Positions 18,194-26,016 are shown, counted from the first letter of the stretch. The stretch: DNA of 64,000 bases from Paenibacillus peoriae (GCF_022531965.1 NZ_CP092831.1:3047001-3111000), one strand, 5' to 3'. Notes: generated from the sequence alone by a model not told the origin. Translations and numbers: made by a program.

Positions 18194-18420
18194 TTATGAC
18201 TCTCTTCCTTCATGCTGTCTTTTCCACAATCGTGCATCCAGGCCGTTATCATCCAACAGCTCATCATGTTGTCCCTGCCCTACGGCCATTCCTTTGTCCA
18301 ATACTACAATACGGTCCGCGTTTCGTATCGTTTTGAGGCGATGAGCAATAGCAATGACCGTTCCACCTTGGACAAGGCGGTTAATAGCCTGTTGAATATC
18401 CTTCTCATTATCATTTAATA
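18194..18420 (-). pseudogene. C-terminal remnant of an ABC transporter ATPase
   Basis: Minus-strand frame without a start, ending in TAA at 18196-18194. It begins abruptly at NDNEKDIQQAINRL, the segment just after the D-loop of an ABC ATPase, and continues through the H-loop VIAIAHRLKTIRNADRIVVL to a normal C-terminus (LWKRQHEGRES). About 75 residues remain of what would be a 550-600 residue exporter-type half transporter. Walker A, signature and Walker B are gone. The break lies about 26 bases from dif-like site 2, so loss of the 5' part by recombination near that site is a reasonable inference. It differs from the ABC exporter at 27257-28978. Confidence 0.85.
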
Positions 18421-18445
18421 GATAACAAAACTTTATTAGATATCG

Positions 18446-18473
18446 AGTTTACATAATATATGTTATGTTAATA
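18446..18473. repeat. dif-like palindrome 2
   Basis: Left arm AGTTTACATAA (perfect reverse of the XerD half-site TTATGTAAACT), central TATATG, right arm TTATGTTAATA (8 of 11). Lies between the ABC remnant and the attenuator of the MutS2-like gene. Its better arm points left, opposite to site 3. Confidence 0.65.
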
Positions 18474-18510
18474 TAAGGATCACCATTGTAGCGTATTAAA
18501 GAAGTAGGAC

Positions 18511-18540
18511 TTGACTTCAACGCCTGTCCAATCGTATAGT
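18511..18540 (+). promoter_or_regulatory. Promoter of the MutS2-like transcript
   Basis: TTGACT (18511-18516), 18-base spacer, TATAGT (18535-18540). It starts a leader of nearly 480 bases that precedes the MutS2-like gene; no other promoter is visible closer to that gene. Confidence 0.6.
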
Positions 18541-18573
18541 ATGGTTATATCTTCAATTAAGGGAGAGATTTTG

Positions 18574-18597
18574 ATGTCGGTGAACGTTCTTAACTAA
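18574..18597 (+). CDS. Leader peptide MSVNVLN of the attenuator
   Basis: Eight codons including the stop, ATG at 18574, with a GGGAGAG ribosome site about seven bases upstream. The peptide is MSVNVLN. Its last four codons form one arm of a 12-base inverted repeat, so a ribosome paused on it would prevent that stem from forming. Such short ORFs precede erm, ABC-F and bmrCD-type genes in Firmicutes. I do not know this exact peptide from a described case. Confidence 0.55.
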   Translation: MSVNVLN

Positions 18598-18742
18598 GCA
18601 ATTACATATTCAGGGAGTATCATCAGGCGCTTGTACCCTTCGGGGACAGGTTTGTTTGTTGCTGTGTTGTTACCCTGATATTAGTTAAGAACATGCGGAT
18701 ATCATAGATCGCCTTCGGGATTATCTTCATCTAGGCCCTATT

Positions 18743-18769
18743 CCGTGCTGTGTTCAGCGCGGTTTTTTT
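18743..18769 (+). terminator. Attenuator terminator (first)
   Basis: Stem CCGTGCTG / CAGCGCGG, four-base loop, seven T residues. Lies inside the leader of the MutS2-like gene. Confidence 0.8.
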
Positions 18770-18828
18770 GTTTTCAGATTTTGTAACTTCCCTTTAAACG
18801 TCTTCCTTTCACGATCCCAATAGCTTAG

Positions 18829-18903
18829 CAAAGAACTATTGCGTGAATGAATTGGAAAAACGTAACTCGGAACTACAAAAGTTGAATAACAGGCTTATTT
18901 GAA
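18829..18903 (+). pseudogene. Possible coding remnant (coiled-coil tail)
   Basis: An open stretch ending in TGA reads ELEKRNSELQKLNNRLI, a heptad-like charged helix, directly followed by a strong terminator. It has no start or ribosome site and is closed upstream by a stop. It may be the 3' end of a lost gene between the two terminators. Weak. Confidence 0.25.
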
Positions 18904-18923
18904 GATAAATTCCCTCTTTCCTT

Positions 18924-18971
18924 AAGGGCGGAGAATGAACGTTTTGTTCATTCTCCGCCCTTTTTTATTTT
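18924..18971 (+). terminator. Second strong terminator before the MutS2-like gene
   Basis: Perfect 15-base stem GGGCGGAGAATGAAC / GTTCATTCTCCGCCC, five-base loop, TTTTTTATTTT. Only 55 bases lie between it and the MutS2-like start codon, with no promoter in between. Confidence 0.9.
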
Positions 18972-19025
18972 AACAGCAAGGTTTTCTAAATCCTTACACC
19001 ACACAACCAAAGGAGAGATTTATTC

Positions 19026-20987
19026 ATGAACGAAACTACAATGCTGCGTTTGGAATATGATCAAATTAAAACAAGAGTTTCTGAATGTGCTTTTTCTTAC
19101 CTGGGTAAGCGTCACGCTGCTACTATGCGGCCAATTACTGATATCCGTACCATTAAGATTCGTCTTGACGAAACGAACGAAGCGTTACAGATCATTCGCC
19201 ACGGAGCAAGCGTTCCTGTTCCTTCGTTGGAAGGTATGGAGCACATTCTTCAACTGCTCGGAACCGGGTATATGTTCAGCGAGCGTGATTTTTCTCATAT
19301 GGCTCAATTCATTCGAAGCTGTATTCAACTGATAAAATATATGCATTCCAAGGCGGACGCTGCTCCAACCGTCAGCGCTTATGCATCTTCCATGTATAGC
19401 ATGGAGCCACTTTTATCCGAAATCGAAAGATGTATTCATTCGGGACGTGTGACGGATATGGCCAGTAAAGAACTAGCTAAAATTCGCAAAAAAATTGCGG
19501 TTACTGAAGAACGTATCAAGAGAAAACTTGACTCTCTCACCAGCCGTCACCGATCCATTATGCAAGAAAATATGATTAGTCAGCGCAATGGCCGTTACGT
19601 GCTTCCAATCAAAAAAGAATTCCGTAAACAAGTGAAAGGTAATGTACTGGATGAATCAGGAAGTGGTCAAACGGTTTACGTTGAACCTGCCGAGATTACG
19701 AATCTGCAATTCGATCAGAGCGCGAACATGGCAGAAGAATCAAAAGAAGAAATGAAAGTGCTGGGAGACCTGACGGCAATGGCTGAGTCATACAACCGGG
19801 AACTAAGCATCAATACAGAGACAGTAGGTGTATTGGATTTTTTATTGGCAAAAGCCAAATACGCCATGACTCTGGATGCTATCCCTGTCGAACTTAACCT
19901 TAACGGGATTATAGACATCCAAGGTGCACGTCACCCGTTGATGTCCCATACCATGGTGCCGCTTGATTTCTCAATTGGCGAAGGATATTCCTCACTCATC
20001 ATCACCGGACCGAACACAGGCGGAAAAACGATGGCCCTCAAAAGCGTCGGTCTTTTAACACTAATGGTGCAATCGGGGCTACTGGTACCTGTTTTGCATG
20101 GCAGCCGAATGGCTGTATTCGAGGAAATTGTGGTAGACATCGGGGATGGACAAAGCATTGAACATGCTTTGAGCACCTTTTCTGCACACATCCGCAACAT
20201 GATTAGCATATTAGAGACAACAGGCAACTCTACTCTGATCCTGATTGATGAAATGGCATCCGGTACCGATCCGGGAGAAGGAGTAGGTCTCTCTATCGCG
20301 TTGCTAGAAGAATTCCATCGTCGCCGGGCGACAGTAGTGGCTACAACGCACTTTAGCGAAATTAAGCATTTTGCTGAAAATACACCGGGATTTCAGAATG
20401 CTCGTATGGAGTTTGATACCGAAACGCTACAGCCTTTGTACCGACTTCGCATTGGAGAGGCCGGAGAAAGCTACGCATATGCAATTGCCCTGAAGCTGGG
20501 CATGTGGACACGTATTATCGAGCGTTCCGAGGCCATTTCTGCGGGCAGAGCATCTCAAAATACACAGGAATCGTTTGTTATTCCCCCTTGTGTTGATGAT
20601 GAAATGTCTGATGATGCAAATAAGTCTCTTCCTAAAAAAGCGGCTTTTGACGATACAGCCACAAAACAGAGGAAACAAGAACTTCCTCTCAAAACCAAGC
20701 CATTTGCCCTTGGTGATAGTGTTTATGTAGGCTACCTGGATCGAACTGGAATTGTATACAAAACCGAGGATGAACGGGGGAATGTCGGAATTTTGATCCA
20801 AGGACAAAAACTGAGCATTAACAAAAAGAGGCTCGTCCTTCACATCGCTGCTACTGAACTGTATCCTGACGACTATGATCTGGATATTGTTTTAGAAACC
20901 AAGGAAAACCGCAAAAAACGGAAACTGCTGAGACGCAAGCATGTCGAAGGAGTGATGATCGAATCTCCCCCAGAAAATGAAATATAG
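19026..20987 (+). CDS. MutS2-like ATPase lacking the Smr domain
   Basis: A 653-residue paralogue of MutS2. MutS2 of Bacillus senses collided ribosomes and splits them. Seen: MutS2-type core/clamp (1-290, with LTSRHRSIMQENMISQRNGR and SGQTVYVEP), the ATPase with Walker A GPNTGGKT (328-335), Walker B LILIDEMASGTDPGEG (404-419) and the switch histidine TTHFSEIKH; then a KOW-like domain (about 560-610, GDSVYVGYLDRTGIV). The long coiled coil between ATPase and KOW is shortened and varied, and the protein ends in a basic tail where the roughly 75-residue Smr nuclease domain should be. ATG with AAAGGAGAG nearby. It sits between dif-like sites 2 and 3 behind an attenuator. Role as a ribosome-acting resistance or rescue factor is inferred. 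Confidence 0.88.
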   Translation: MNETTMLRLEYDQIKTRVSECAFSYLGKRHAATMRPITDIRTIKIRLDETNEALQIIRHGASVPVPSLEGMEHILQLLGTGYMFSERDFSHMAQFIRSCIQLIKYMHSKADAAPTVSAYASSMYSMEPLLSEIERCIHSGRVTDMASKELAKIRKKIAVTEERIKRKLDSLTSRHRSIMQENMISQRNGRYVLPIKKEFRKQVKGNVLDESGSGQTVYVEPAEITNLQFDQSANMAEESKEEMKVLGDLTAMAESYNRELSINTETVGVLDFLLAKAKYAMTLDAIPVELNLNGIIDIQGARHPLMSHTMVPLDFSIGEGYSSLIITGPNTGGKTMALKSVGLLTLMVQSGLLVPVLHGSRMAVFEEIVVDIGDGQSIEHALSTFSAHIRNMISILETTGNSTLILIDEMASGTDPGEGVGLSIALLEEFHRRRATVVATTHFSEIKHFAENTPGFQNARMEFDTETLQPLYRLRIGEAGESYAYAIALKLGMWTRIIERSEAISAGRASQNTQESFVIPPCVDDEMSDDANKSLPKKAAFDDTATKQRKQELPLKTKPFALGDSVYVGYLDRTGIVYKTEDERGNVGILIQGQKLSINKKRLVLHIAATELYPDDYDLDIVLETKENRKKRKLLRRKHVEGVMIESPPENEI

Positions 20988-21458
20988 ACGCACCGGTATA
21001 TTCTCAACTGAAAAATAAGCTATTTTTATATTGTCAGTGAAACTTGAATCTGCAAGCGGACACTTAACAAGAGCGATCCACTTGCAGATTCTACCACAAC
21101 GAAAAACATAATATATATTATGTAAACTAAACGGTTTCCCTCTTATTTGTATTACTCAATCCGGCACTCATCGAATAATCACTTTTGTTATCATTCTAAC
21201 GTTAGGATACAAAGGCATCTTATGCTTAGATTTGTAGGATTCAAAAAATTGATAGGGATGTTCTTCTTTCATGAGAACGTCCTCATTTAAATTAACTACC
21301 ATAGTACCAGGTTCAAATTTATTTCTTTAAATAAATTTGTGTTAGCTTTCGTCAAGGCAATATCATACTAACCTTTAATTCACCATTGCTTTCCAGCTTA
21401 TTTTGAATTATTCTAATGCTAATCATAAGACGATCATTAAAATAAGGAGGCTAGTCTA
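20988..21458. other. Gap after the MutS2-like gene with inverted repeat and dif-like site 3
   Basis: 471 AT-rich bases. An inverted repeat GAATCTGCAAG (21046-21056) / CTTGCAGATTC (21081-21091) with a 24-base loop follows the MutS2-like gene and may act as its terminator although no T run follows. dif-like site 3 comes next. From 21130 to 21440 I see no gene. Confidence 0.55.
21101..21128. repeat. dif-like palindrome 3
   Basis: Core ACATAATATATATTATGT with right arm TTATGTAAACT, a perfect XerD half-site; the left arm GAAAAACATAA is degenerate (6 of 11). The 19 bases AATATATATTATGTAAACT are identical to the right part of the published B. subtilis dif as I remember it. The better arm points right, opposite to site 2, so the MutS2-like block is framed by inverted sites. 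Confidence 0.7.
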
Positions 21459-21790
21459 TTGAAGAATGCTGTTGAAGAACTGGCGAGAATCATCGAAGAT
21501 TTATCATGATTAAGCATTCAACATCCCCTATCAAAATTGAATCGTATGCGCAAAATGAATGGGTGGCAGCTAATCAGTATCAGGAAGTGTTCTCTTACGT
21601 GGATGTCATACATCTATGGAAACTATTGAATAAGCAAATCATAAATGTTTTAAACTCATGTACATCATTCGATTCTAAGAAAAGATTTCAAAAAGATGAC
21701 CACTCCACCGAAACATTACAGTGGCTAGTTGACGATTATATTCAGCATTTGCGGCATCATTTGGAACAAATCAATCAAAAACAAGACTAA
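21459..21790 (+). pseudogene. Broken dinB-family gene
   Basis: AAGGAGG precedes a TTG at 21459 that begins a 16-codon frame (KNAVEELARIIEDLS) ending in TGA at 21509. An ATG overlapping that stop begins a 94-codon frame whose residues SYAQNEWVAANQYQEV, LWKLLNKQI and TLQWLVDDYIQHLRHHLEQI are the C-terminal two thirds of a DinB_2-type four-helix protein. The normal N-terminal helix and metal ligands (about 40-50 residues, including the first histidine) are missing. An internal deletion with frame change explains both pieces. DinB-like proteins are often thiol transferases. It lies between dif-like sites 3 and 4. Confidence 0.7.
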
Positions 21791-21878
21791 CGCTATGAAA
21801 AAGAATACTACGTTCATGATTGTAATGACCTAATGACGTTGATGTGATTTTCAAGTCAGGATGTAATTCTGCCCAATG

Positions 21879-21906
21879 AGTTTACATAATTATTATTATG
21901 TAAACT
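21879..21906. repeat. dif-like palindrome 4
   Basis: Left arm AGTTTACATAA, central TTATTA, right arm TTATGTAAACT: both arms are perfect XerD half-sites. Flanking bases extend the symmetry to 16-base arms (21875-21890 and 21895-21910). It lies 34 bases beyond the stop codon of the tyrosine recombinase gene. Confidence 0.7.
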
Positions 21907-21939
21907 CATTTTCATTTAATCTCAACTTTCACGCTGTAC

Positions 21940-22896
21940 TTATAATCCTGATATTGGTATCTGAATATCCAGCTTATCCATTGCTTTTTCTTTTTCCCGA
22001 TCAGTGACATGTGTGTATACTGTGGTTGTCTGAATGGATGAATGCCCTAGCAGCTCCTGTACGGTACGCAGATCTGCTCCCTTACGCAATAGCATTGTCG
22101 CAAATGTATGTCTCAGCTTATGGCTGGAATAAGCCTCCCGGCGTTCTATACTCTTATCTTGCTGGAATCTTTCGAACGTTTCTGTAGCGATCTGTTGAAT
22201 AGTGCGCACTGCCAGACGGCGACCTTTTTGGGATACAAACATCGCATCCTCTTTACCTCTCCACGGCGTCAATCTTTCCTCCAACGCATGCTCCACAAAA
22301 TCACACACGGCTTCCGGTACCGGGAGAGTACGCCACTTACGTCCTTTACCGAACACATCTAAGGTACGTCTTTCTCGACTGTAATCCGAGACATTCAATG
22401 AGTGAACCTCCCCCACCCGCAATCCCATGTAAACCATCAGCAGAAAAATTGCCATATTACGATTTGCATATTTCCCTTCCACCGCAAGCAAAAACGGATG
22501 AATATCCTTTTCATCCAGATAGACGGGCATACGATTCTTTTCAGTCTTTGCTTTTTTAATTCCCGCTGCCGGATTTGTGCTGCATAACTCAAATTCCTGT
22601 AGCGCTTTAAAAAAACTGTTCACCGCTGCATGCTTCCGGTTCCGCGTACTATCTCCGGCGCCTCCTTCCCGCGCTTTAGACAAATACGACATAACATGAA
22701 TCTTCTTCACCTGATCGAGTGGTTTATCACGCAACGTGCGTAAAAACTGCTTCACATCCCCTATATAATTTTTTTGCGTATGTATCGTATATCCAGCATC
22801 CTTCATCCAAATCAAAAAAGCTTCCAGCTCCTCAGTATATATTTCATCAATTTCTTCTGTTGTATCGAGCTCCACATGTCGCAACTCTTTTTTCAT
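21940..22896 (-). CDS. XerC/XerD-type tyrosine recombinase
   Basis: Site-specific recombinase of 318 residues. The N-terminal SAM-like core-binding domain spans about 20-105. The catalytic domain shows Arg160 (GLRVGEV), Lys184 (GKGRKW), His259 and Arg262 (SHKLRH), His285 (LLGHSS) and the nucleophile Tyr294 (TVYTHV), so the set is complete. The ATG at 22896 follows TTGGAGG at eight bases; the longer frame to 22911 begins inside that ribosome site. It adjoins dif-like site 4 and is the natural candidate for acting on these sites, or the resident XerC/XerD may do so. Unlike a phage integrase it is short and lacks an arm-binding domain. Confidence 0.92.
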   Translation of the reverse strand: MKKELRHVELDTTEEIDEIYTEELEAFLIWMKDAGYTIHTQKNYIGDVKQFLRTLRDKPLDQVKKIHVMSYLSKAREGGAGDSTRNRKHAAVNSFFKALQEFELCSTNPAAGIKKAKTEKNRMPVYLDEKDIHPFLLAVEGKYANRNMAIFLLMVYMGLRVGEVHSLNVSDYSRERRTLDVFGKGRKWRTLPVPEAVCDFVEHALEERLTPWRGKEDAMFVSQKGRRLAVRTIQQIATETFERFQQDKSIERREAYSSHKLRHTFATMLLRKGADLRTVQELLGHSSIQTTTVYTHVTDREKEKAMDKLDIQIPISGL

Positions 22897-23193
22897 CCCG
22901 CTCGCCTCCAATTCAGTTCATATTCCGAAATATACTGTAAAACGATCATTTTCGTCTGATTTTTATCGACAATTCAATCGACATCTTACGCAGGAGAGAT
23001 TCCAAAAGTCGTTTTAAACCTAAACAGCGTATAATTTATATTATACGCTGTTTTTTAAACGCTTTTCAAGGGCAAATAGAGCGTTTTTCCTCTTGTTTAG
23101 CAACCGAGCGAAAGCTTTAGCATTAGAACCGCATAAATGCGGTTCATATTCGTTATAATTTTGTTCGCCAGTAACCAGAAAGGCACTACTACT
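22897..23193. other. Gap upstream of the recombinase with several palindromes
   Basis: Contains the recombinase promoter region, the palindrome at 23024-23051, a second hairpin AAACGC / GCGTTT near 23055-23095, and a 20-base palindrome GAACCGCATAAATGCGGTTC (23126-23145). No gene is visible. Confidence 0.5.
23024..23051. repeat. 11-6-11 palindrome upstream of the recombinase
   Basis: ACAGCGTATAA, TTTATA, TTATACGCTGT, followed by a T run on the plus strand. The arms match the XerC half ACTTCCTATAA of Firmicute dif at 8 of 11 positions. It could equally be an intrinsic terminator for plus-strand transcription, though no gene precedes it. Confidence 0.45.
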
Positions 23194-23325
23194 TTATAGC
23201 AGTGTCAGAATTTGAGGACCATCCTCTGTAATCGCAACTGTATGTTCATATTGAACACAAATCGAATGATCTATTATTCGAGCTGTCCAACCGTCATGTT
23301 CCACACAAGAACCCCAACTCCCCAT
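23194..23325 (-). pseudogene. C-terminal remnant of methionine aminopeptidase
   Basis: A 43-codon minus-strand frame (ATG near 23325, stop TAA at 23196-23194) reads as the last part of Map: EHDGWTARIIDHSI, then CVQYEHTVAITEDGPQILTLL, which matches the 'sAQfEHTvaITedGPeILT' end of type I methionine aminopeptidases, including the EHT glutamate and histidine region. The rest of the roughly 250-residue enzyme is absent. A relic of a duplicated or displaced map gene. Confidence 0.75.
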
Positions 23326-23619
23326 GATAGCCTAGCCTTTAAATCAGAAAACATGAGACAGTCAAATTATATACATTAAGTTAATTACCCCTAATCCCTT
23401 GTTATCGCCAGCATCAGGAAGTATATCTAAGAACTCATGAGGTGAGCCGCTGTCGACATGGCATGGATGATGAGAAAAAGTAATTTGCAGTCTCGCTCCG
23501 TTTTCCCTTGATCGTTCAGCACGATATACTTAAAGAAGTCGAAAGGAAACCTTATATTCGGCCTATGCTCATTTCAAAAATGTAGGTTTATTCATGACAA
23601 AGGGAGTGTTCATTTATTT

Positions 23620-23787
23620 ATGAGTACCGAAATGCTGGAACGTCGAAGTGAAATTCTAAAACGAAACATCCATCAATTGCTGGTTCAGGAAAATCAACAC
23701 GGCGTGACACGTCAGGAAAATTACACGTTGCATAAAATGATCAGAGAGCTGCATCAAACCTCTCATGCCTTGAATACTTCCCGTTGA
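23620..23787 (+). CDS. Small basic protein (55 residues)
   Basis: ATG at 23620 with AAAGGGAG about 13 bases upstream; the protein begins MSTEMLERRSEILKRN and ends HALNTSR. It is helical, basic and His/Gln-rich, without cysteine or membrane segment. A strong terminator follows. Its place next to the siderophore cluster and its style recall the small Fur-regulated basic proteins (FbpA type) of Bacillus, but the sequence match is weak and no Fur box was found directly upstream. Function unknown. Confidence 0.6.
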   Translation: MSTEMLERRSEILKRNIHQLLVQENQHGVTRQENYTLHKMIRELHQTSHALNTSR

Positions 23788-23811
23788 GATGAAAGGCTTC
23801 TAAATCAAATG

Positions 23812-23865
23812 AAAAAAATAACCTTCAGCCCCACTTCCTTAGTGGTGTTGAAGGTTATTTTTTTG
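23812..23865. terminator. Bidirectional terminator, small basic gene and siderophore permeases
   Basis: Stem AAATAACCTTCA / TGAAGGTTATTT with an inner CCAC/GTGG pairing and T or A runs on both sides. Confidence 0.88.
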
Positions 23866-23903
23866 TGTAGCCTTTAATTAACAGGTCATACCCTTTTGTG
23901 ATC

Positions 23904-24950
23904 TTACCCTTTGGAGCGGCTCAACAGATATAAGAAGTATGGCGCACCAATGATGGCTACAATCAAACCTGTCGGAATTTCTTTCTGTAAAGGTAAGGAT
24001 CGTGTGATCGTATCCGCTACAAGTACCAGGAGTGCTCCGACTAAAGCACAGGTTACCAGTAGCATTTTATGCTTCGGACCCACCAGCTTTCTTGCCAAAT
24101 GTGGAGCCACCAAACCAACAAAACCGATACCGCCACTAACCGAAACACTAGAACTAGCCAATCCAACCGCAGCAGCGAGAAGGAGAATACGTTCCTTTTC
24201 GATAGGTGTACCCAACCCCGATGCCGTCTGATCCCCCAGATTAAGCACATTCATCACATTTGCTTTGTAGTATGCGAAAGGAAGTAATACAATCAGCCAA
24301 GGCAACAGAGCCATTACGAATTTCCAGTTTGAGCCCCAGATGCTTCCTGCTAACCAATTAGCTACAAACGTGTAGCTTTCAGGTGTCAGCTTAAGAGTCA
24401 TAATGATCATCGCAGCACTGATACCCGCCGCTACGCCAATTCCGCTCAGCAGTAGTCGTGTCGGGGAAATCCCTTCGCCTTTCTTGTAAGAAAGCGCGTA
24501 GATGAGAATAGCAGCTGCTCCTGATCCAATCAGCGCAAGAGCGGGAAGTAAAAACAATGAATTCATAGTTTGCATAGATGGAAAAAGCAATACAAACAGC
24601 ATGACCATCAACCCAGCACCCGCATTAATCCCCAGAATACCCGGATCCGCTAGACCGTTACGCGAAACCCCTTGCATGATGCAGCCAGAAACAGCGAGAC
24701 CTGCACCGATTAGAAGGGAAATAACCATTCGTGGCAATCGGAATTCAAATAGGATTAATTCCTGCTGTGGAGTCCCTTGTCCAAACAAGGTTCTAAATAA
24801 CTCCATTGGGGAAAGCCGGATGGTTCCCGTATTCGCACTTATGGTGAACGCAGCAATGAGCAATATGAGCAGAATGACAACAACCATCCAATCATGGATT
24901 TTTTTACGATGACTAGCTTTGGCAATAGCCCCATTCGTAACGTTATTCAT
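23904..24950 (-). CDS. Iron-siderophore ABC permease (FecCD family), second subunit
   Basis: Inner-membrane permease of the FecCD/BtuC family, about 348 residues, nine to ten helices. Typical segments: GAGLAVSGCIMQGVSRNGLADPGILGINAGAG (near 95-125), SVSGGIGFVGLVAPHLARKLVGPKHK (near 270-295, the loop that contacts the ATPase) and EIPTGLIVAIIGAPYFLYLL at the C-terminus. The open frame extends to 25004, but the ATG at 24950 has GGAGGG upstream and begins just after the stop codon of the upstream permease (stop at 24952), so translation is coupled. It forms a heterodimer with that subunit. No ATPase gene is in the cluster. Confidence 0.92.
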   Translation of the reverse strand: MNNVTNGAIAKASHRKKIHDWMVVVILLILLIAAFTISANTGTIRLSPMELFRTLFGQGTPQQELILFEFRLPRMVISLLIGAGLAVSGCIMQGVSRNGLADPGILGINAGAGLMVMLFVLLFPSMQTMNSLFLLPALALIGSGAAAILIYALSYKKGEGISPTRLLLSGIGVAAGISAAMIIMTLKLTPESYTFVANWLAGSIWGSNWKFVMALLPWLIVLLPFAYYKANVMNVLNLGDQTASGLGTPIEKERILLLAAAVGLASSSVSVSGGIGFVGLVAPHLARKLVGPKHKMLLVTCALVGALLVLVADTITRSLPLQKEIPTGLIVAIIGAPYFLYLLSRSKG

Positions 24951-24951
24951 C

Positions 24952-26016
24952 TTACAGTGCCCTCCTTTCTTTACGTGCCAGATAAAGGAAGAATGGAACC
25001 CCAATTAAGGCAATAAGTACGCCCACCGGTGTTTCCTCAGGCGCGTTAATCATACGGGCTGCCAGGTCGGCAAACACAATGAGTAAAGCTCCCATAATGG
25101 CCGAGCACGGAATAATCCAGCGATAATCGACGCCAACCAGCTTGCGGGTTATATGGGGAATAATCAATCCCACAAAACCTATAGAGCCAACCAATGACAC
25201 CGCTGCACCCGCCAGAATCAGAACAAGAATCATCCCGACTACCTTTACCACCCCAGTTCGCTGACCAAGACTCAATGCAATTTCGTCTCCCAGACTAAGT
25301 AGCGTAATGGAGCGCGACAACATGAGAGCGCCGATAAAAGCTGCCACAACCCAAGGCAAAACTATACCAAGCTGAACCCACTTGGTTCCACTAAGCCCTC
25401 CGGCATACCAAAAAGCCAAATCCTGTCCAACATTAAAGTATAAACTGATCGCATCTCCTAAGGCAGACAGCAATGCCGTGACAGCTGCACCCGCCAATAC
25501 AAGACGAACTGGCGTAAGACCTGATTTGGATATAGAACTTGTACCATATACCATCACAACAGCCAGAGCTGCACCAACGAAGGAATACAACATTAATTGT
25601 AAAAAAGAAGAACCCGGAAAAATTGCAAAGCAAATCGCCATCGCCAAGCTGGCTCCCGAGTTCAGTCCAAGCAAGCCCGAGTCAGCAAGTGGATTTCGAG
25701 TCATTCCTTGCATAATTGCACCTGCAACGGCAAAGCAAACACCGATTAAAACCCCACCCAGAATTCGAGGTAGACGGATTTCCCAAATAATTTGATGGTT
25801 TTGCAACTCGGGTTTAAAATGAAAAACAGCGTTCCATACCTCTTCTAGGCTAATAGAGGCTGCACCAAAAGATAGGGATAGCGCGATACCGAACGCTAAA
25901 AGTCCAAGCCCAGCTGTCAGGATAAGCGAAGCCGCCCAAGGTCGCGAGTGGAATTGAGTCGGCGATTGGTTATGATTACTTTGAGCGGGGCTATCCGATG
26001 ATTCTGATAATTTCAT
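24952..26016 (-). CDS. Iron-siderophore ABC permease (FecCD family), first subunit
   Basis: FecCD-family permease of 354 residues with the family's signature segments GVCFAVAGAIMQGMTRNPLADSGLLGLNSGAS, SLVGSIGFVGLIIPHITRKLVG and EETPVGVLIALIGVPFFLYL. A charged N-terminal tail of about 30 residues precedes the first helix. First gene of a two-gene operon preceded by a Fur box at 26080-26098. In Bacillus, paired permeases of this kind (YfiZ/YfhA, FeuB/FeuC) borrow a shared ATPase encoded elsewhere; that would explain the missing ATP-binding gene here. Confidence 0.92.
   Translation of the reverse strand: MKLSESSDSPAQSNHNQSPTQFHSRPWAASLILTAGLGLLAFGIALSLSFGAASISLEEVWNAVFHFKPELQNHQIIWEIRLPRILGGVLIGVCFAVAGAIMQGMTRNPLADSGLLGLNSGASLAMAICFAIFPGSSFLQLMLYSFVGAALAVVMVYGTSSISKSGLTPVRLVLAGAAVTALLSALGDAISLYFNVGQDLAFWYAGGLSGTKWVQLGIVLPWVVAAFIGALMLSRSITLLSLGDEIALSLGQRTGVVKVVGMILVLILAGAAVSLVGSIGFVGLIIPHITRKLVGVDYRWIIPCSAIMGALLIVFADLAARMINAPEETPVGVLIALIGVPFFLYLARKERRAL

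Larger units (their letters stand above)
18547..18771 (+). promoter_or_regulatory. Attenuator leader with upstream ORF, stem-loops and terminator
   Basis: After the promoter come a ribosome site (GGGAGAG), a seven-residue leader peptide, and a long inverted repeat: GTTCTTAACTAA (18586-18597, the last codons and stop of the leader peptide) pairs with TTAGTTAAGAAC (18681-18692). The inner ATATTCAGGG / CCCTGATAT extends it with one bulge, and a CCC-TTCG-GGG hairpin sits near the top. An intrinsic terminator follows at 18743. This is the classic layout of drug-induced attenuation: a ribosome stalled on the short ORF would disrupt the long stem and change folding downstream. The mechanism is inferred from layout only. 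Confidence 0.6.

Noticed and set aside
23126..23145. Perfect palindrome GAACCGCATAAATGCGGTTC as a repressor operator
   Set aside because: It lies in a decayed region with no adjacent intact gene start except the distant recombinase; purpose cannot be supported.
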